Positions 1 to 13,971 are shown, counted from the stretch's first letter. The stretch: DNA of 64,000 bases from Microbispora siamensis (GCF_016863095.1 NZ_BOOF01000002.1:1-64000), one strand, 5' to 3'. Notes: generated by a model not told the origin, from the sequence alone. Numbers and translations: made by a program.

Positions 1-20
1 GCCCGCCGTCAGGGGCGGGC
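1..20. terminator. Candidate terminator hairpin downstream of metK
   Basis: GCCCGCC and GGCGGGC form a perfect 7-bp stem around a 6-nt loop at the window edge, about 45 nt beyond the metK stop on the minus strand. The flank that would hold a T-run lies outside the window, so it cannot be checked. Confidence 0.4.
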
Positions 21-64
21 GCCGCCGTGGGCGACGGTGGTCGCCAGTGCTCCTCAGGCGCGGG

Positions 65-1252
<1,188 letters not shown>

Positions 1253-1413
1253 CTCAGGGCTCCTCATGCAGCGGCTGCTGACGTCCATGAGTGACCGGCG
1301 GTAGAGCCGAGCCCTACCGCGGCCACTCGATGCTCACGCGAGTCTAGCCCTAGGCGCTGCGGAGCCGCGAAGCCATCCGGGTTCGGGTCGTCCGCTATGC
1401 GGCCCGCGGAAAC

Positions 1414-1441
1414 GACCCGCCACGTCCGCGGACGGCGGGTC
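1414..1441 (-). terminator. Hairpin after the PH-like gene
   Basis: GACCCGCC (1414-1421) pairs with GGCGGGTC (1434-1441), and the loop contains the palindrome GTCCGCGGAC. It overlaps the stop codon of the PH-like gene, so it could end that transcript. No T-run follows, so intrinsic termination is uncertain. Confidence 0.4.
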
Positions 1442-1808
1442 AGAGGTCGGGCAGGGGGTCTCTGGGCAGGTCACCGGGCGAGAACGCCTCCGCGTCCGCC
1501 GCCGCCACCACGGCGGCGTACTCGTCGTCGACCTCCAGGGTCATGCCGCCGATTTCGATGCGGGGGCCCGACCCGAACTCGACCGGCCCGAGGCGGGTGC
1601 GGCGGGGGTAGCGGGCCCACACCCCCGACGGCTCGTCCCTGCTGAACATCTTGGTGGACAACAGGGTGATCGACCGGTCCGTCACCACGACGAGGAAACC
1701 GATCGTGGCGGGAGGCGGCAGGGCCACCGCGGGAAACACGTAGCGGATGTCCTCGCCGGGACCGAGCATCGCCCGGCAGCGCTCCCTGATCGTGGCGGAC
1801 ACCGGCAT
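1440..1808 (-). CDS. Small PH-like domain protein, function unknown
   Basis: This 122-residue protein has alternating short strands (GFLVVVTDRSITLLST, then ARYPRRTRLGPVEF, then IEIGGMTLEVD) followed by one amphipathic helix (AAVVAAADAEAF). That is the layout of bacterial PH/GRAM-like domains, in which the strand phrase of the type 'thVVTDRsItLl' is typical. There is no signal peptide or membrane segment, so it is probably cytosolic. The ATG has a GAGGGAG ribosome-binding site 8 nt upstream, which supports it as a real gene, and codon use matches the neighbours. It lies between coaBC and metK on the same strand, with 69 nt to coaBC. The PH assignment rests on pattern only; the partner or ligand is unknown. 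Confidence 0.7.
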   Translation of the reverse strand: MPVSATIRERCRAMLGPGEDIRYVFPAVALPPPATIGFLVVVTDRSITLLSTKMFSRDEPSGVWARYPRRTRLGPVEFGSGPRIEIGGMTLEVDDEYAAVVAAADAEAFSPGDLPRDPLPDL

Positions 1809-1877
1809 GGCGATCGCTCCCTCGACGCACGGCCTGTGGGGGGCGGGGCGGGCGCCCGCGCCGGCACCACGCGAAGG

Positions 1878-3179
1878 TCAGGCGAGACGCTGCGCCACCA
1901 AATCCCACACTACGTCGGCGAGATCCTCTTTGGGACCCCTCGGAATCTCCACGGATCCGCCCTCCGCCGTGAGGACGACGGCCGCGTTGTCCGGCGTGCC
2001 GAACGCCAGGTTCTCCCCGACCTGGTTCACCACGAGCAGGTCGCAGCCCTTGCGTTCGAGCTTGGCCCTGCCGTTGGCCAGGACGTCGTCGGTCTCCGCC
2101 GCGAATCCCACGATGACCCGGGGACGCGGCCCGCCCGCTCCGGCCTCCCTCGCGGCGTCCGAGCCGTTCCCGGCGTCGCGCCCGCGGCCCGCCGGCGCGT
2201 CGTGCGCCGGCGCGTCCCCCGCGGCGTACGCCTCCCGCCTGGCCCGGCGGGTCTCCCCCAGCTCGGCCAGGATGTCTGGATTTTTCACCAGATGGATTGG
2301 ATCGGGCTCGGCGGACGACTTCTTGATCTTCGTTTCGCTCTGCCGTACGGGCCGGAAGTCCGCGACCGCGGCGGCCATCACGACCGCGTCGGCGTGCTCG
2401 GCCGCCGCCAGGACCGCGTCGCGCAACTGCCGCGCCGACTCCACCCGCACGACCTTCGCGCCCGCGGGATCGGGCAGCGTCACGTTCGCCGCCACGAGCG
2501 TGACCTCCGCGCCCCGGGCGACGGCCGTACGGGCCAGGGCGTATCCCTGCAGCCCTGAGGACCGGTTGCCGATGAAGCGCACGGGGTCGATCGCCTCGCG
2601 GGTGCCGCCCGCGGAGACGACGACGTGCCGGCCGGCCAGGTCATCGCGCCGGCCCGCCAGCACGCGGCGGCACACCTCGAAGATCTCGGCGGGGTCCGGC
2701 AGCCGCCCTGGACCGGTGTCGGCGCCGGTGAGCCTGCCGACGGCGGGCTCGATCACGATCGCGCCACGCTCGCGCAGTGTCGCCACGTTCGCCCGCGTGG
2801 CCGGGTGCTCCCACATCTCCGTGTGCATCGCGGGCGCGAACACCACCGGGCAGCGCGCCGTGAGCAGGGTGTTGGTGAGCAGGTCGTTGGCCATGCCGTG
2901 CGCGGCCCGCGCCAGCACGTCCGCCGTCGCGGGGGCGACGACCACCAGATCGGCGGACTGCCCGATGCGCACGTGCGGCACCTCGTGCACCGACTCCCAC
3001 ACCTCGGTGGTCACCGGATTGCCCGACAGCGCCGCCCAGGTCGGCTCGCCCACGAACCGCAGAGCGTCCCGGGTCGGCACGACGCGCACGTCGTGGCCCG
3101 ACTCGGTGAACAGGCGGAGCAGCTCGCAGGACTTGTAGACCGCGATACCGGCGCTCACGCCCAGCACGACAGACGTCAT
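1878..3179 (-). CDS. coaBC: Bifunctional phosphopantothenoylcysteine decarboxylase / phosphopantothenate-cysteine ligase
   Basis: Catalyses two successive steps of coenzyme A synthesis: joining of cysteine to 4'-phosphopantothenate (CoaB) and FMN-dependent decarboxylation (CoaC). The N-terminal CoaC half shows GVSAGIAVYK (FMN loop), the catalytic-His region PHVRIGQSAD and the substrate motif PAMHTEMW, where the usual Asn of PAMNT is His, a variant I believe is common in actinobacteria. The CoaB half has SAGGTREAIDPVRFIGNRSSG, AAVADFRP and KIKK. An Ala/Gly/Asp-rich insertion of about 35 residues (AYAAGDAPAHDAPAGRGRD and on) interrupts the CoaB half and is probably a disordered loop. It starts 14 nt after rpoZ and probably shares its transcript. 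The ATG lacks a clear ribosome-binding site, suggesting coupling to rpoZ. Confidence 0.95.
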   Translation of the reverse strand: MTSVVLGVSAGIAVYKSCELLRLFTESGHDVRVVPTRDALRFVGEPTWAALSGNPVTTEVWESVHEVPHVRIGQSADLVVVAPATADVLARAAHGMANDLLTNTLLTARCPVVFAPAMHTEMWEHPATRANVATLRERGAIVIEPAVGRLTGADTGPGRLPDPAEIFEVCRRVLAGRRDDLAGRHVVVSAGGTREAIDPVRFIGNRSSGLQGYALARTAVARGAEVTLVAANVTLPDPAGAKVVRVESARQLRDAVLAAAEHADAVVMAAAVADFRPVRQSETKIKKSSAEPDPIHLVKNPDILAELGETRRARREAYAAGDAPAHDAPAGRGRDAGNGSDAAREAGAGGPRPRVIVGFAAETDDVLANGRAKLERKGCDLLVVNQVGENLAFGTPDNAAVVLTAEGGSVEIPRGPKEDLADVVWDLVAQRLA

Positions 3180-3193
3180 CGACGGTGGCGCGC

Positions 3194-3457
3194 TCAGCCC
3201 TCGATGGGCTCGGAGGTGAGCAGGCCCTCGGAGACCTCGCGCAGGGCGATGGACAGCGGCTTCTCCTGGGCGTGGGTCTCCACGAGGGGCCCCACGTACT
3301 CCAGCAGGCCCTCGCCGAGCTGAGAGTAGTAGGCGTTGATCTGGCGCGCCCGCTTCGCACCCATGATCACAAGGCTGTACTTGCTGTCGACGATGTCGAG
3401 AAGCGCGTCGATCGACGGGTTGGTGATGCCTTCCGCGTAGGCGGAGCTGCTTGCCAC
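3194..3457 (-). CDS. rpoZ: RNA polymerase omega subunit
   Basis: The omega subunit helps fold and assemble the beta' subunit of RNA polymerase. The 87-residue protein carries the core pattern of the family: [20 protein letters not shown], then GAKRARQIN and a conserved C-terminal [14 protein letters not shown] segment. The GTG start has an AGGGGA site about 9 nt upstream. It lies 13 nt after gmk and 14 nt before coaBC, the standard actinobacterial order. Nothing unusual. Confidence 0.95.
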   Translation of the reverse strand: MASSSAYAEGITNPSIDALLDIVDSKYSLVIMGAKRARQINAYYSQLGEGLLEYVGPLVETHAQEKPLSIALREVSEGLLTSEPIEG

Positions 3458-3470
3458 GTCAGTGATTCCC

Positions 3471-4115
3471 CTAGCTAGGTGAGTTTCCCATCAAGGTTAT
3501 CAGCCGGTGGCACACGTCCTTGACGGACGTGTTGACGATCGTGAGGTCGAACTCCTTCTCCGCCGCCAGCTCGATCCGGCCCATCTCCAGACGGCGGGCG
3601 ATCACGTCGGGAGGTTCGGTGCCGCGGCCGCGCAGCCGCCGCTCCAGCTCCTCCCAGCTCGGCGGGGCCAGGAACACCAGCAGGGCATCGGGCATCGTCG
3701 TACGCACCTGCCTGGCGCCCTGCAGGTCGATCTCCAGCAGAGTGGGGACGCCCGCCGCCAGCTTCTCCAGCACCGGCCGCCTGGGCGTGCCGTACCGGTT
3801 GCCGGCGAACTCGGCCCACTCCAGAAGCTCGCCGGAGGCGACGAGCTCGTCGAACTCGTCGTTGCCGGCGAAGAAGTACTCCACGCCGTGCTGCTCCCCC
3901 GGACGGGGCTTCCTGGTTGTCACCGAGACCGACAGCCACACCTCTGGGTGGGACCGCCGGAGCTCGGCGACGACCGTGGACTTCCCCACACCCGACGGAC
4001 CGGACAGGACCGTCAGGCGCGGGCGAGGCATGGAGTCACCGCCGCGTGTCCTGAACCCGCTGGTCGCGACTGCCTCTTGGGCCCGATCTCCAGCGGACCG
4101 GGACGTGTCGGTCAC
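3471..4115 (-). CDS. gmk: Guanylate kinase
   Basis: Phosphorylates GMP to GDP with ATP, feeding GTP and (p)ppGpp pools. It has the P-loop [10 protein letters not shown], the GMP-binding segment [21 protein letters not shown] and [16 protein letters not shown], then [12 protein letters not shown]. The start is ambiguous. The GTG at 4115 gives 214 residues with a G-rich site upstream. The ATG at 4031 starts three residues before the conserved core, gives 186 residues and has a GGTGA four nt upstream. Actinobacterial Gmk proteins often carry 15-25 extra N-terminal residues, so the longer form is listed. It sits between mihF (38 nt) and rpoZ (13 nt). Confidence 0.92.
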   Translation of the reverse strand: MTDTSRSAGDRAQEAVATSGFRTRGGDSMPRPRLTVLSGPSGVGKSTVVAELRRSHPEVWLSVSVTTRKPRPGEQHGVEYFFAGNDEFDELVASGELLEWAEFAGNRYGTPRRPVLEKLAAGVPTLLEIDLQGARQVRTTMPDALLVFLAPPSWEELERRLRGRGTEPPDVIARRLEMGRIELAAEKEFDLTIVNTSVKDVCHRLITLMGNSPS

Positions 4116-4153
4116 TCCGTACCCCCGTGAAACTCGCTCGTACGCCGCCGAGA

Positions 4154-4477
4154 TCAGCTCTCGGCGCCGCCGAACTCACGCTCAAGGGAGGCGCGCTGGT
4201 TGGCGCCGAGACCCCGCACGCGGCGGGATTCGGCGATACCAAGGCGCTCCATGAGCTGCTTGGCGCGGACCTTGCCGACGCCAGGGAGCGACTCCAGCAG
4301 AGCCGAGACCTTCATCTTGCCGATGACGTCGTCGGTCTGCCCATCCTTCAGCACCTCAGCCAGAGAAACCGCGCCGTGCTTGAGCCGGTTCTTGACCTCG
4401 GCACGCTCCTTGCGTGCCTTGGCAGCCTTCTCAAGAGCTGCGGCGCGCTGCTCGGGGGTCAGGGGAGGAAGAGCCAC
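4154..4477 (-). CDS. mihF: Actinobacterial integration host factor
   Basis: Nucleoid-associated, DNA-binding protein; members in Mycobacterium (mIHF) and Streptomyces (sIHF) shape the chromosome, act in phage integration and influence development. The 107-residue protein has a basic N-terminal helix ([22 protein letters not shown]) and the helix-two-turn-helix with the signature [21 protein letters not shown], a DNA-minor-groove-binding HhH-like element, followed by [21 protein letters not shown] start with a GAGGTGA ribosome-binding site 6 nt upstream. It is preceded by an unusually AT-rich leader with a promoter candidate, consistent with strong expression, and precedes gmk. Confidence 0.95.
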   Translation of the reverse strand: MALPPLTPEQRAAALEKAAKARKERAEVKNRLKHGAVSLAEVLKDGQTDDVIGKMKVSALLESLPGVGKVRAKQLMERLGIAESRRVRGLGANQRASLEREFGGAES

Positions 4478-4559
4478 GCCGGGTCACCTCGAATTTCTTG
4501 TCGATGTACTCGGACGGGAGGGGAAACTAGCTGGTCTTGGCCGTAACGGCAACGTCAAG

Positions 4560-4636
4560 GGCGGTTTCTCGGACTACAAAATTGATTTTACTACTTTTGG
4601 TATTGGAAAAGTCACTCTTCGTAGATCAAAACCGCC
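4560..4636. repeat. Inverted repeat enclosing the AT-rich mihF promoter region
   Basis: GGCGGTTT (4560-4567) is repeated inverted as AAACCGCC (4629-4636). The 61 nt between contain the only long A/T-rich stretch in the area. The arms bracket the putative mihF -35/-10 elements, so they could be operator halves, or pair in RNA only if transcription starts further upstream. Confidence 0.45.
4585..4615 (-). promoter_or_regulatory. Candidate promoter of mihF
   Basis: On the minus strand a -10-like TAAAAT (4585-4590, 5/6 to consensus) lies 19 nt after GTGACT (4610-4615, 4/6). The AT-rich surroundings contrast with the rest of the window. Transcription would start near 4578, leaving a leader of about 100 nt. 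The spacer is longer than the optimal 17 nt. Confidence 0.4.
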
Positions 4637-4707
4637 TCAGCAGGCCCGGAGCGGGATGACGCATGGTGACGGCGCCCGAGCCCGCCCGGAGCCCGCCGAG
4701 AGCCCGT

Positions 4708-5406
4708 TCAGGGGCTCACGCGGCGCAGCGCGGCGGCGATCCCGGCGGCCGCCGCGCCCGGGTCGGGCGCCCCGGTGATGGGCCGTCCGATCACGAGGAG
4801 GTCGGCCCCCTGCGCGATCGCGTCCTCCGGGGTGGCCACCCGGGCCTGGTCCTGGGTGTCGGCGCCGACGGGCCGTACGCCCGGGGTGATGAGCGTCACG
4901 TCCGGGCCGACCTCCGCGCGTACGGCGGCGACCTCCCTGGGCGAGCAGACGAGGGCCTGGGCGCCCGCGCCGACGGCCACGGCGGCCATACGGCGCACGA
5001 CGTCCTCGGGGGGTCCCTGGATACCGATCTCGCGGAGATCGGCCTCGGAAAGCGACGTCAGGAGCGTCACGGCCGCGATCTGGGTGTTGGGGGCCGCCTC
5101 GACGGCCGCCCTGACCATGGCGTGCCCCCCGGCGGCGTGCACGGTGAGGTACGTCGGCTTGAGCCGGGCGACCGCCCGGGCCGCTGCGCCGACGGTGTTC
5201 GGGATGTCGTGCAGCTTGAGGTCCAGGAAGACCTGCACCCCGCTCGCGCCGCGCACCGAGGCGATCACGTCGGGCCCGTACCGCAGGTAGAGCTCCAGCC
5301 CCACCTTCACCGTGGAGACGTGCGGGGTGACCAGGCCGGCCCAGCGGGCCGCGGTCTCCAGGTCGGGCGCGTCCAGGGCGACGGCGATGGGAGCGGGCGT
5401 GGTCAA
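4708..5406 (-). CDS. pyrF: Orotidine-5'-phosphate decarboxylase, type 1
   Basis: Last step of UMP synthesis: decarboxylates orotidine 5'-phosphate. The 232-residue TIM barrel contains the catalytic Lys-Asp array DLKLHDIPNT, the upstream VKVGLELYLRYG and the phosphate-binding VTLITPGVRP plus VIGRPIT. This is the short type-1 enzyme of Bacillus and Escherichia; the Streptomyces and Mycobacterium enzyme is, as I recall, the longer type-2 form. It overlaps pyrD by 4 nt (ATGA), so translation is coupled, and it is the distal gene of the pyr operon, under the PyrR leader at 14.5 kb. Confidence 0.95.
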   Translation of the reverse strand: MTTPAPIAVALDAPDLETAARWAGLVTPHVSTVKVGLELYLRYGPDVIASVRGASGVQVFLDLKLHDIPNTVGAAARAVARLKPTYLTVHAAGGHAMVRAAVEAAPNTQIAAVTLLTSLSEADLREIGIQGPPEDVVRRMAAVAVGAGAQALVCSPREVAAVRAEVGPDVTLITPGVRPVGADTQDQARVATPEDAIAQGADLLVIGRPITGAPDPGAAAAGIAAALRRVSP

Positions 5407-6377
5407 AGCGAACTCTCCTCGAGATCTGATCGCGAACGTGGTTGCGCGCCCGCCGGCCGGTGGGCCAGGCCCACGGCGTCGGCGAGCCGGTCGAACCCGC
5501 GCTCCTGCAGAAGCTCCTCAAGCTCTCTCAGGACGCGCGGGCAGGCGTAGGGGTCGTGGAACAGCGCCGTGCCCACGGCGACGGCGCAGGCGCCCGCCAG
5601 GACGAGCTCAAGGGCGTCCCTGCCGGTCGTCACGCCGCCCATGCCCACGATCGGCACTCCGGGCAGCGCGGCGTGGACCTGCCAGACGCAGCGCACCGCC
5701 AGGGGCCGTACGGCGGGGCCGGACAGGCCGCCGGTGCCGGCCGCGAGCGCGGGGCGCATCGTGTCCACGTCGATGCTCATCCCGACGGGGTTGTTGATCA
5801 TCGCGAGGGCGTCGGCGCCGCCGTCCACGCAGGCGCGGGCGACCGCGACGATGTCCGCCACGTCCGGGGACAGCTTGGCGATCACCGGCACCTCGTACGG
5901 CGTGGCCGCGCGCACCGAGGCCACGACCTCGGCCGCAGCGGCCCCGTCACGGGCGAACACCCTGCCGCGGTCCTCGACGTTCGGGCACGACAGGTTGACC
6001 TCCACGGCGGTGATGCCCGCGACGCCGGCCAGGCGCCGCGCCAGCGCGGTGTACTCGGTCACGGTGCCGCCGCCGATCGACACGACGGTGCGGGCCCCGC
6101 GCTCGGCCAGCCAGGGCAGCTCGCGCTCCAGGAACGCCTCGACTCCGGGGCCCTGCAGGCCCACGGCGTTCAGCAGCCCGGAGGGGGTCTCGGCCATCCG
6201 CGGCGTCGGCCGTCCCGCGCGGGGGGCCATGGTGATCGACCGGGTGACGAACGCGCCCAGCCGGTGGACGTCGGAGAACTGGGCCAGCTCGCGGCCGGTC
6301 CCGCCGCAGCCGGAGGCGGTCAGCACCGGGTTGGGCAGCTCCACGTGGGCCAGGTAGGTCCGCAGGTCGGCGGTCAC
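5403..6377 (-). CDS. pyrD: Dihydroorotate dehydrogenase, class 1B catalytic subunit
   Basis: Oxidises dihydroorotate to orotate with FMN; class 1B enzymes pass electrons through the PyrK subunit to NAD+. The 324-residue barrel shows the N-terminal NPVLTASGCGG, ITMAPRAGRPTPRMAETPSGLLNAVGLQGPG, the NLSCPNVEDRG loop with the class-1 active-site Cys, and MINNPVGMSID where most class 1B enzymes have xINTLxGMxID. The closing GMGGVTTGRDALELVLAGACAVAVGTALF binds the FMN phosphate. A pyrK gene lies immediately upstream (21 nt), which fixes the class. Streptomyces and Mycobacterium instead carry a membrane, quinone-linked class-2 enzyme. The C-terminal 15 residues are polar and probably disordered. Confidence 0.95.
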   Translation of the reverse strand: MTADLRTYLAHVELPNPVLTASGCGGTGRELAQFSDVHRLGAFVTRSITMAPRAGRPTPRMAETPSGLLNAVGLQGPGVEAFLERELPWLAERGARTVVSIGGGTVTEYTALARRLAGVAGITAVEVNLSCPNVEDRGRVFARDGAAAAEVVASVRAATPYEVPVIAKLSPDVADIVAVARACVDGGADALAMINNPVGMSIDVDTMRPALAAGTGGLSGPAVRPLAVRCVWQVHAALPGVPIVGMGGVTTGRDALELVLAGACAVAVGTALFHDPYACPRVLRELEELLQERGFDRLADAVGLAHRPAGAQPRSRSDLEESSL

Positions 6378-6398
6378 GGCCGCCTCCCCCGCCCCGGC

Positions 6399-7256
6399 TC
6401 AGGCATGCCGTCCGCCGGGCGCGCCGAGCGCGTCGAAGGGGATCGTCCCGACGTCGTCGAACCGCACCCGCTCGCCCCGGAACACCGGCCCCTCGGTGCA
6501 GGCGCGGACCATGCGGGTGACGCCGTCGTCGCCGATGACCGGCACCACGCACGTCATGCAGACGCCGATGCCACAGGCCATGGACTCCTCCACGGCCACC
6601 TGCACGGGGATGTCGAACTCGACGGCGACCGCCGTGACGCCGCGCAGCGTCTCCATCGGCCCGCACGCGTAGACCGCGTCGGCCCGCGCGTCGGCGATGA
6701 CGCCGGGCAGCACGTCGGTCACCTTGCCGCGCATGCCCAGCGAGCCGTCCTCGGTCGTCAGCGTGGTCGTCTCGCCCATCCGGCGGGCCCGCAGCGCCCC
6801 GAAGACCCGGTCGGCCGACGGCGCCCCCAGCACGAAGTCGATGCGGCAGCCCCGCTGCTGCAGCGCGTCCCCCAGCGCGAACAGCGGCGCCGCGCCGTGC
6901 TCGTCGCCGACCAGTACGCAGGTGCAGGGGTCGCGGGGCAGGGGGAAGGGACGGCCGAGCGGTCCGACCAGGTCGAGCGTGTCGCGCGCCCGCAGGTCGG
7001 CGAGCCAGGCCGTCCCGGCACCGCGCACGCCGAAGACGAGCTCCACCGTGCCACCGTAGTCCGGCTTCACGTCGTGGATCGTGAAGGCCCGCCGGGTGAG
7101 CATCGAGGAGTTGCGGCCTCCGACGGCGACCGTGACGAAGTGGCCGGGCCGGAACCGGTCGGCGATGCCCGGCGCGACGACGGTGAGCGCATGGTAGGCG
7201 TCCACGCGGCGCGTCGTCAGCACCGTTCCCGTGACCTGAACCGGACTGCCGGCCAC
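6399..7256 (-). CDS. pyrK: Dihydroorotate dehydrogenase electron-transfer subunit
   Basis: FAD and [2Fe-2S] subunit that links class-1B PyrD to NAD+. It has a ferredoxin-reductase fold: RPGHFVTVAVGG and MLTRRAFTIHD bind FAD, CVLVGDEHGAAPLFALGDAL is the NAD-binding start, and the cluster ligands are Cys228, Cys233, Cys236 and Cys253 (CGIGVCMTC then RACTEG). I chose the GTG at 7256: a GGGAGGAAGGGA site precedes it, whereas the longer frame to 7364 would run into carB and has no family counterpart at its N-terminus. The protein is then 285 residues, slightly longer than typical PyrK. It sits between carB and pyrD in the pyr operon. Confidence 0.93.
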   Translation of the reverse strand: MAGSPVQVTGTVLTTRRVDAYHALTVVAPGIADRFRPGHFVTVAVGGRNSSMLTRRAFTIHDVKPDYGGTVELVFGVRGAGTAWLADLRARDTLDLVGPLGRPFPLPRDPCTCVLVGDEHGAAPLFALGDALQQRGCRIDFVLGAPSADRVFGALRARRMGETTTLTTEDGSLGMRGKVTDVLPGVIADARADAVYACGPMETLRGVTAVAVEFDIPVQVAVEESMACGIGVCMTCVVPVIGDDGVTRMVRACTEGPVFRGERVRFDDVGTIPFDALGAPGGRHA

Positions 7257-7324
7257 TCCCTTCCTCCCTGTTTCCGGCGCTCGCTCCGCTCGCGCGGCTC
7301 CGGGCGCCCTCCGCTTTCCCTGGG

Positions 7325-10595
<3,271 letters not shown>

Positions 10596-10603
<8 letters not shown>

Positions 10604-11711
10604 CCTTGGCCCCCTTCTTGTCCATCAGCTCGCAGAACTCGTCGAACAGGTAGGCGGCGTCGTGCGGGCCCGCGGCCGCCTCGGGGTGGTACTGCACGCT
10701 GAACGCGGGGCGGTCCAGCAGGCGCAGCCCCTCCACGCAGTCGTCGTTGAGGTTGACGTGGCTCACCTCGGCCGCGCCGTACGGCGTCTCGAAGGGCCCG
10801 TCGAGCGGCGCCCGCACGGCGAAGCCGTGGTTGTGCGCGGAGATCTCGACCTTGCCGGTCCTGCGGTCCTGCACCGGCTGGTTCACCCCGCGGTGGCCGT
10901 ACCGCAGCTTGTAGGTGCCGAGGCCGAGCGCCCGGCCGAGGATCTGGTTGCCGAAGCAGATGCCGAAGAACGGCACGCTCTCATCCAGCACCTCGCGCAG
11001 GGACTCGACCGCGTACCCGGCCGCGGCGGGGTCGCCGGGGCCGTTGGAGAAGAAGACGCCGTCGGGGTCGAGGGCGAGGATGTCGGCCGCCTTGGCGGTC
11101 GCGGGCAGCACGTGCACCTCGCAGCCCCGCTCGGACATCCGCTGCGGCGTCATGGCCTTGATGCCGAGGTCGACCGCGGCGACGGTGAAGCGCTTGCGCC
11201 CGACCGCCGGCACGACGTACGGCTCCGGTGTGCTGACCTCGCGGGCCAGGTCGGCGCCCTCCATGCCGGGCGAGCGCCGCACCCGCTCCACCAGGTCGGC
11301 GATCTCGCCGCCCTCGCTGAAGATGCCCGCGCGCATCGCGCCGCGCTCGCGCAGGTGGCGGGTGAGGGCGCGGGTGCCGGGCATCGCGATGCCGACCACG
11401 CCCTGGTCGCGCAGGTAGTCGTCGAGTGTCCTGCGGGAGCGCCAGTTCGACGGGATCCTGGACGGCTCGCGCACCACGTAGCCCGCGACCCAGACCCTGC
11501 GGGACTCGGGGTCCTCGTCGTTGACACCGGTGTTGCCGATGTGCGGGGCGGTCATCGCCACGATCTGGCGGTGGTAGGAGGGGTCGGTCAGCGTCTCCTG
11601 GTAGCCGGTCATGCCGGTGTTGAAGACCATCTCGCCGAACGTCTCGCCCACGGCGCCGTACGGCGTTCCCTCGAAGACGCGTCCGTCCTCGAGCACGAGC
11701 AGGGCTGTCAT
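10596..11711 (-). CDS. carA: Carbamoyl-phosphate synthase small (glutaminase) subunit
   Basis: Class-I glutamine amidotransferase subunit that hydrolyses glutamine and channels ammonia to CarB. The 371-residue protein begins with [21 protein letters not shown] and contains the catalytic-Cys elbow [27 protein letters not shown], and the His/Glu part of the triad in [19 protein letters not shown]. The ATG at 11711 overlaps the pyrC stop by 4 nt (ATGA). In Streptomyces a small membrane-protein gene lies between pyrC and carA, from memory; it is absent here. Confidence 0.97.
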
Positions 11712-13039
11712 ACGAGCTTCCCTTCGAGAACGGTGGGACGGCCGCGCAGGAACGTGGCGACGACGCGGCCGGGCAGGGTCAGCCCCTCGTAGGGGGTGTT
11801 GCGGCTCTTCGACGCCATCGCGGCAGGGTCCACGGGCTGCCGGACCGACGGGTCGTACAGCGTGATGTTGCCGGGGGCGCCCGGCTCGATCGGGCGGCCG
11901 TGCCCGGCCAGGCGGCCGATCCTGGCCGGCCGGGCGGACATGCGGTCGGCGACGCCGGCCCAGTCGAGCAGCCCGGTCTCGACCATGGCCTCCTGGACCA
12001 CGGACAGGGCCGTCTCCAGGCCGATCATGCCCATGGCCGCCGCGGCCCACTCGGTCTCCTTGTCCTCGACCGGGTGGGGCGCGTGGTCGGTGGCCACGCA
12101 GTCGATCGTGCCGTCGGCCAGCGCCTCGCGCAGCGCCCGCACGTCCTCGTCGGTGCGCAGCGGCGGGTTCACCTTGTAGATCGGGTTGTACGGCCCGAGC
12201 GGCGAGCTCTCCGCGCAGGAGTCGGTCAGCAGCAGGTGGTGCGGGGTGACCTCGGCGGTCACGTCCCAGCCCTTCGACTTGGCCCAGCGGATGATCTCGA
12301 CGGAGCCCGCGGTGGAGACGTGGCAGACGTGCAGCCGGGAGCCGACGTGCGCGGCGAGCAGGCAGTCGCGCGCGATGATCGCCTCCTCGGCGACCGCCGG
12401 CCAGCCGGTCAGGCCGAGCCTGGCCGACACCTCGCCCTCGTTGAGCTGGGCGCCCTCGGTCAGCCTGGGCTCCTGGGCGTGCTGGGCGACGACGCCGTCG
12501 AACGCCTTGACGTACTCCAGCGCCCGGCGCATCAGCACGGCGTCGGAGACGCACTTGCCGTCGTCGGAGAAGACCCGCACGCGGGCCGCGGAGTCGGCCA
12601 TCGCGCCGAGCTCGGCGAGCTGGCGGCCCTCAAGGCCGGAGGTCACCGCGCCCACGGGCTGCACGTCGCAGTGGCCGTATTCCTGGCCGAGCCGCCAGAC
12701 CTGCTCCACCACGCCGGCGGTGTCGGCCACCGGGGAGGTGTTGGCCATGGCGTGGACGGCGGTGTAGCCGCCGCGCGCCGCGGCCTGGGTGCCGGTCTCG
12801 ACGGTCTCGGCGTCCTCCCGGCCGGGCTCGCGCAGGTGGGTGTGCAGGTCGACCAGGCCGGGCAGGGCGACCAGCCCGTCGGCGTCGACCGTCTGGCCGG
12901 CCTTCGCGCCCGCGAGGTCGCCGGTCTCGGCCACGACGCCGTCGCGCAGCAGGATGTCGCTCGGGGCGCCGCCCAGGATCCGGGCGCCCCTGATGAGGAT
13001 GGTGGTCACAGTCCCCTCGTGAAGGTCGTACGTGCTCAT
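11708..13039 (-). CDS. pyrC: Dihydroorotase
   Basis: Cyclises carbamoyl aspartate to dihydroorotate. This is a class-I amidohydrolase: the metal-binding [18 protein letters not shown], catalytic-site [18 protein letters not shown] and the Asp-containing CVATDHAPH are all present. The ATG at 13039 overlaps the pyrB stop by 4 nt and has GGAGG 7 nt upstream inside pyrB. An internal GTG at 13009, also with a GAGGGG site, would begin nearer the family N-terminus ([13 protein letters not shown]), so the first ten residues are uncertain. Part of the coupled pyrR-pyrB-pyrC-carA-carB run. Confidence 0.96.
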   Translation of the reverse strand: MSTYDLHEGTVTTILIRGARILGGAPSDILLRDGVVAETGDLAGAKAGQTVDADGLVALPGLVDLHTHLREPGREDAETVETGTQAAARGGYTAVHAMANTSPVADTAGVVEQVWRLGQEYGHCDVQPVGAVTSGLEGRQLAELGAMADSAARVRVFSDDGKCVSDAVLMRRALEYVKAFDGVVAQHAQEPRLTEGAQLNEGEVSARLGLTGWPAVAEEAIIARDCLLAAHVGSRLHVCHVSTAGSVEIIRWAKSKGWDVTAEVTPHHLLLTDSCAESSPLGPYNPIYKVNPPLRTDEDVRALREALADGTIDCVATDHAPHPVEDKETEWAAAAMGMIGLETALSVVQEAMVETGLLDWAGVADRMSARPARIGRLAGHGRPIEPGAPGNITLYDPSVRQPVDPAAMASKSRNTPYEGLTLPGRVVATFLRGRPTVLEGKLV

Positions 13040-13971
13040 TCGGCGCCTCCGATCGCGGGCTCGGAACCGCCGAGCAGCAGGTAGAGGACGGCCATCCGGA
13101 CCGTCACGCCGTTGGCGACCTGCTCGACGATCGTCGAGCGCGGCGAGTCGGCGACCTCCGCGGAGATCTCCATGCCGCGGTTCATCGGGCCGGGGTGCAT
13201 GACGATGGCGTCGTCGTGCAGGCGGGCGAAGCGGTCGCGGTCGAGGCCGTAGCGGCGGCTGTACTCCCGTGCCGAGGGGAAGTAGGCCGCGTTCATCCGC
13301 TCCAGCTGGACCCGCAGCATCATCACGACGTCCGACTTGGGCAGCACGGCGTCGAGGTCGTACGAGATCTGGCAGGGCCAGGTCTCGACCGCCACCGGCA
13401 GCAGGGTCGGCGGCGCGACCAGCGTCACCTCCGCGCCGAGCGTGTGCAGCAGCAGCACGTTGGACCGGGCGACCCGGCTGTGCAGCACGTCGCCCACGAC
13501 GGCGACCTTCAGGCCCTCCAGCCGGCCCAGCCGGCGGCGGATGCTGAAGGCGTCGAGCAGCGCCTGGGTGGGGTGCTCGTGGGTGCCGTCCCCGGCGTTG
13601 ACCACGCTGCCGCGCACCCAGGTGGCCAGGCGATGCGGCGCGCCCGAGGCGCTGTGCCGGATCACCACGGCGTCGGCGCCCATGGCCTCCAGGGTGAGCG
13701 CGGTGTCCTTCAGCGACTCGCCCTTGGACACGCTCGACCCCTTGGCCGAGAAATTGATCACATCGGCCGACAGGCGCTTGGCCGCGGCCTCGAAGGAGAT
13801 GCGGGTCCGGGTGGAGTCCTCGAAGAAGAGGTTCACCACCGTGCGGCCGCGCAGCGTCGGCAGCTTCTTGATGGACCGCTGCGAGACCCGCGCCAGCTCC
13901 TCGGCCGTGTCGAGGATGAGGAGCGCGTCGTCGCGGGTGAGGTCGCCGGTCGAGATCAGGTGACGCTTCAT
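13036..13971 (-). CDS. pyrB: Aspartate carbamoyltransferase catalytic chain
   Basis: Condenses carbamoyl phosphate with aspartate, the committed step of pyrimidine synthesis. The 311-residue protein has the carbamoyl-phosphate motif [35 protein letters not shown], the [12 protein letters not shown] segment and the C-terminal aspartate-binding [12 protein letters not shown]. No pyrI regulatory chain lies nearby, so control is expected at the PyrR leader. It overlaps pyrR by 4 nt upstream and pyrC by 4 nt downstream. Confidence 0.97.
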   Translation of the reverse strand: MKRHLISTGDLTRDDALLILDTAEELARVSQRSIKKLPTLRGRTVVNLFFEDSTRTRISFEAAAKRLSADVINFSAKGSSVSKGESLKDTALTLEAMGADAVVIRHSASGAPHRLATWVRGSVVNAGDGTHEHPTQALLDAFSIRRRLGRLEGLKVAVVGDVLHSRVARSNVLLLHTLGAEVTLVAPPTLLPVAVETWPCQISYDLDAVLPKSDVVMMLRVQLERMNAAYFPSAREYSRRYGLDRDRFARLHDDAIVMHPGPMNRGMEISAEVADSPRSTIVEQVANGVTVRMAVLYLLLGGSEPAIGGAE

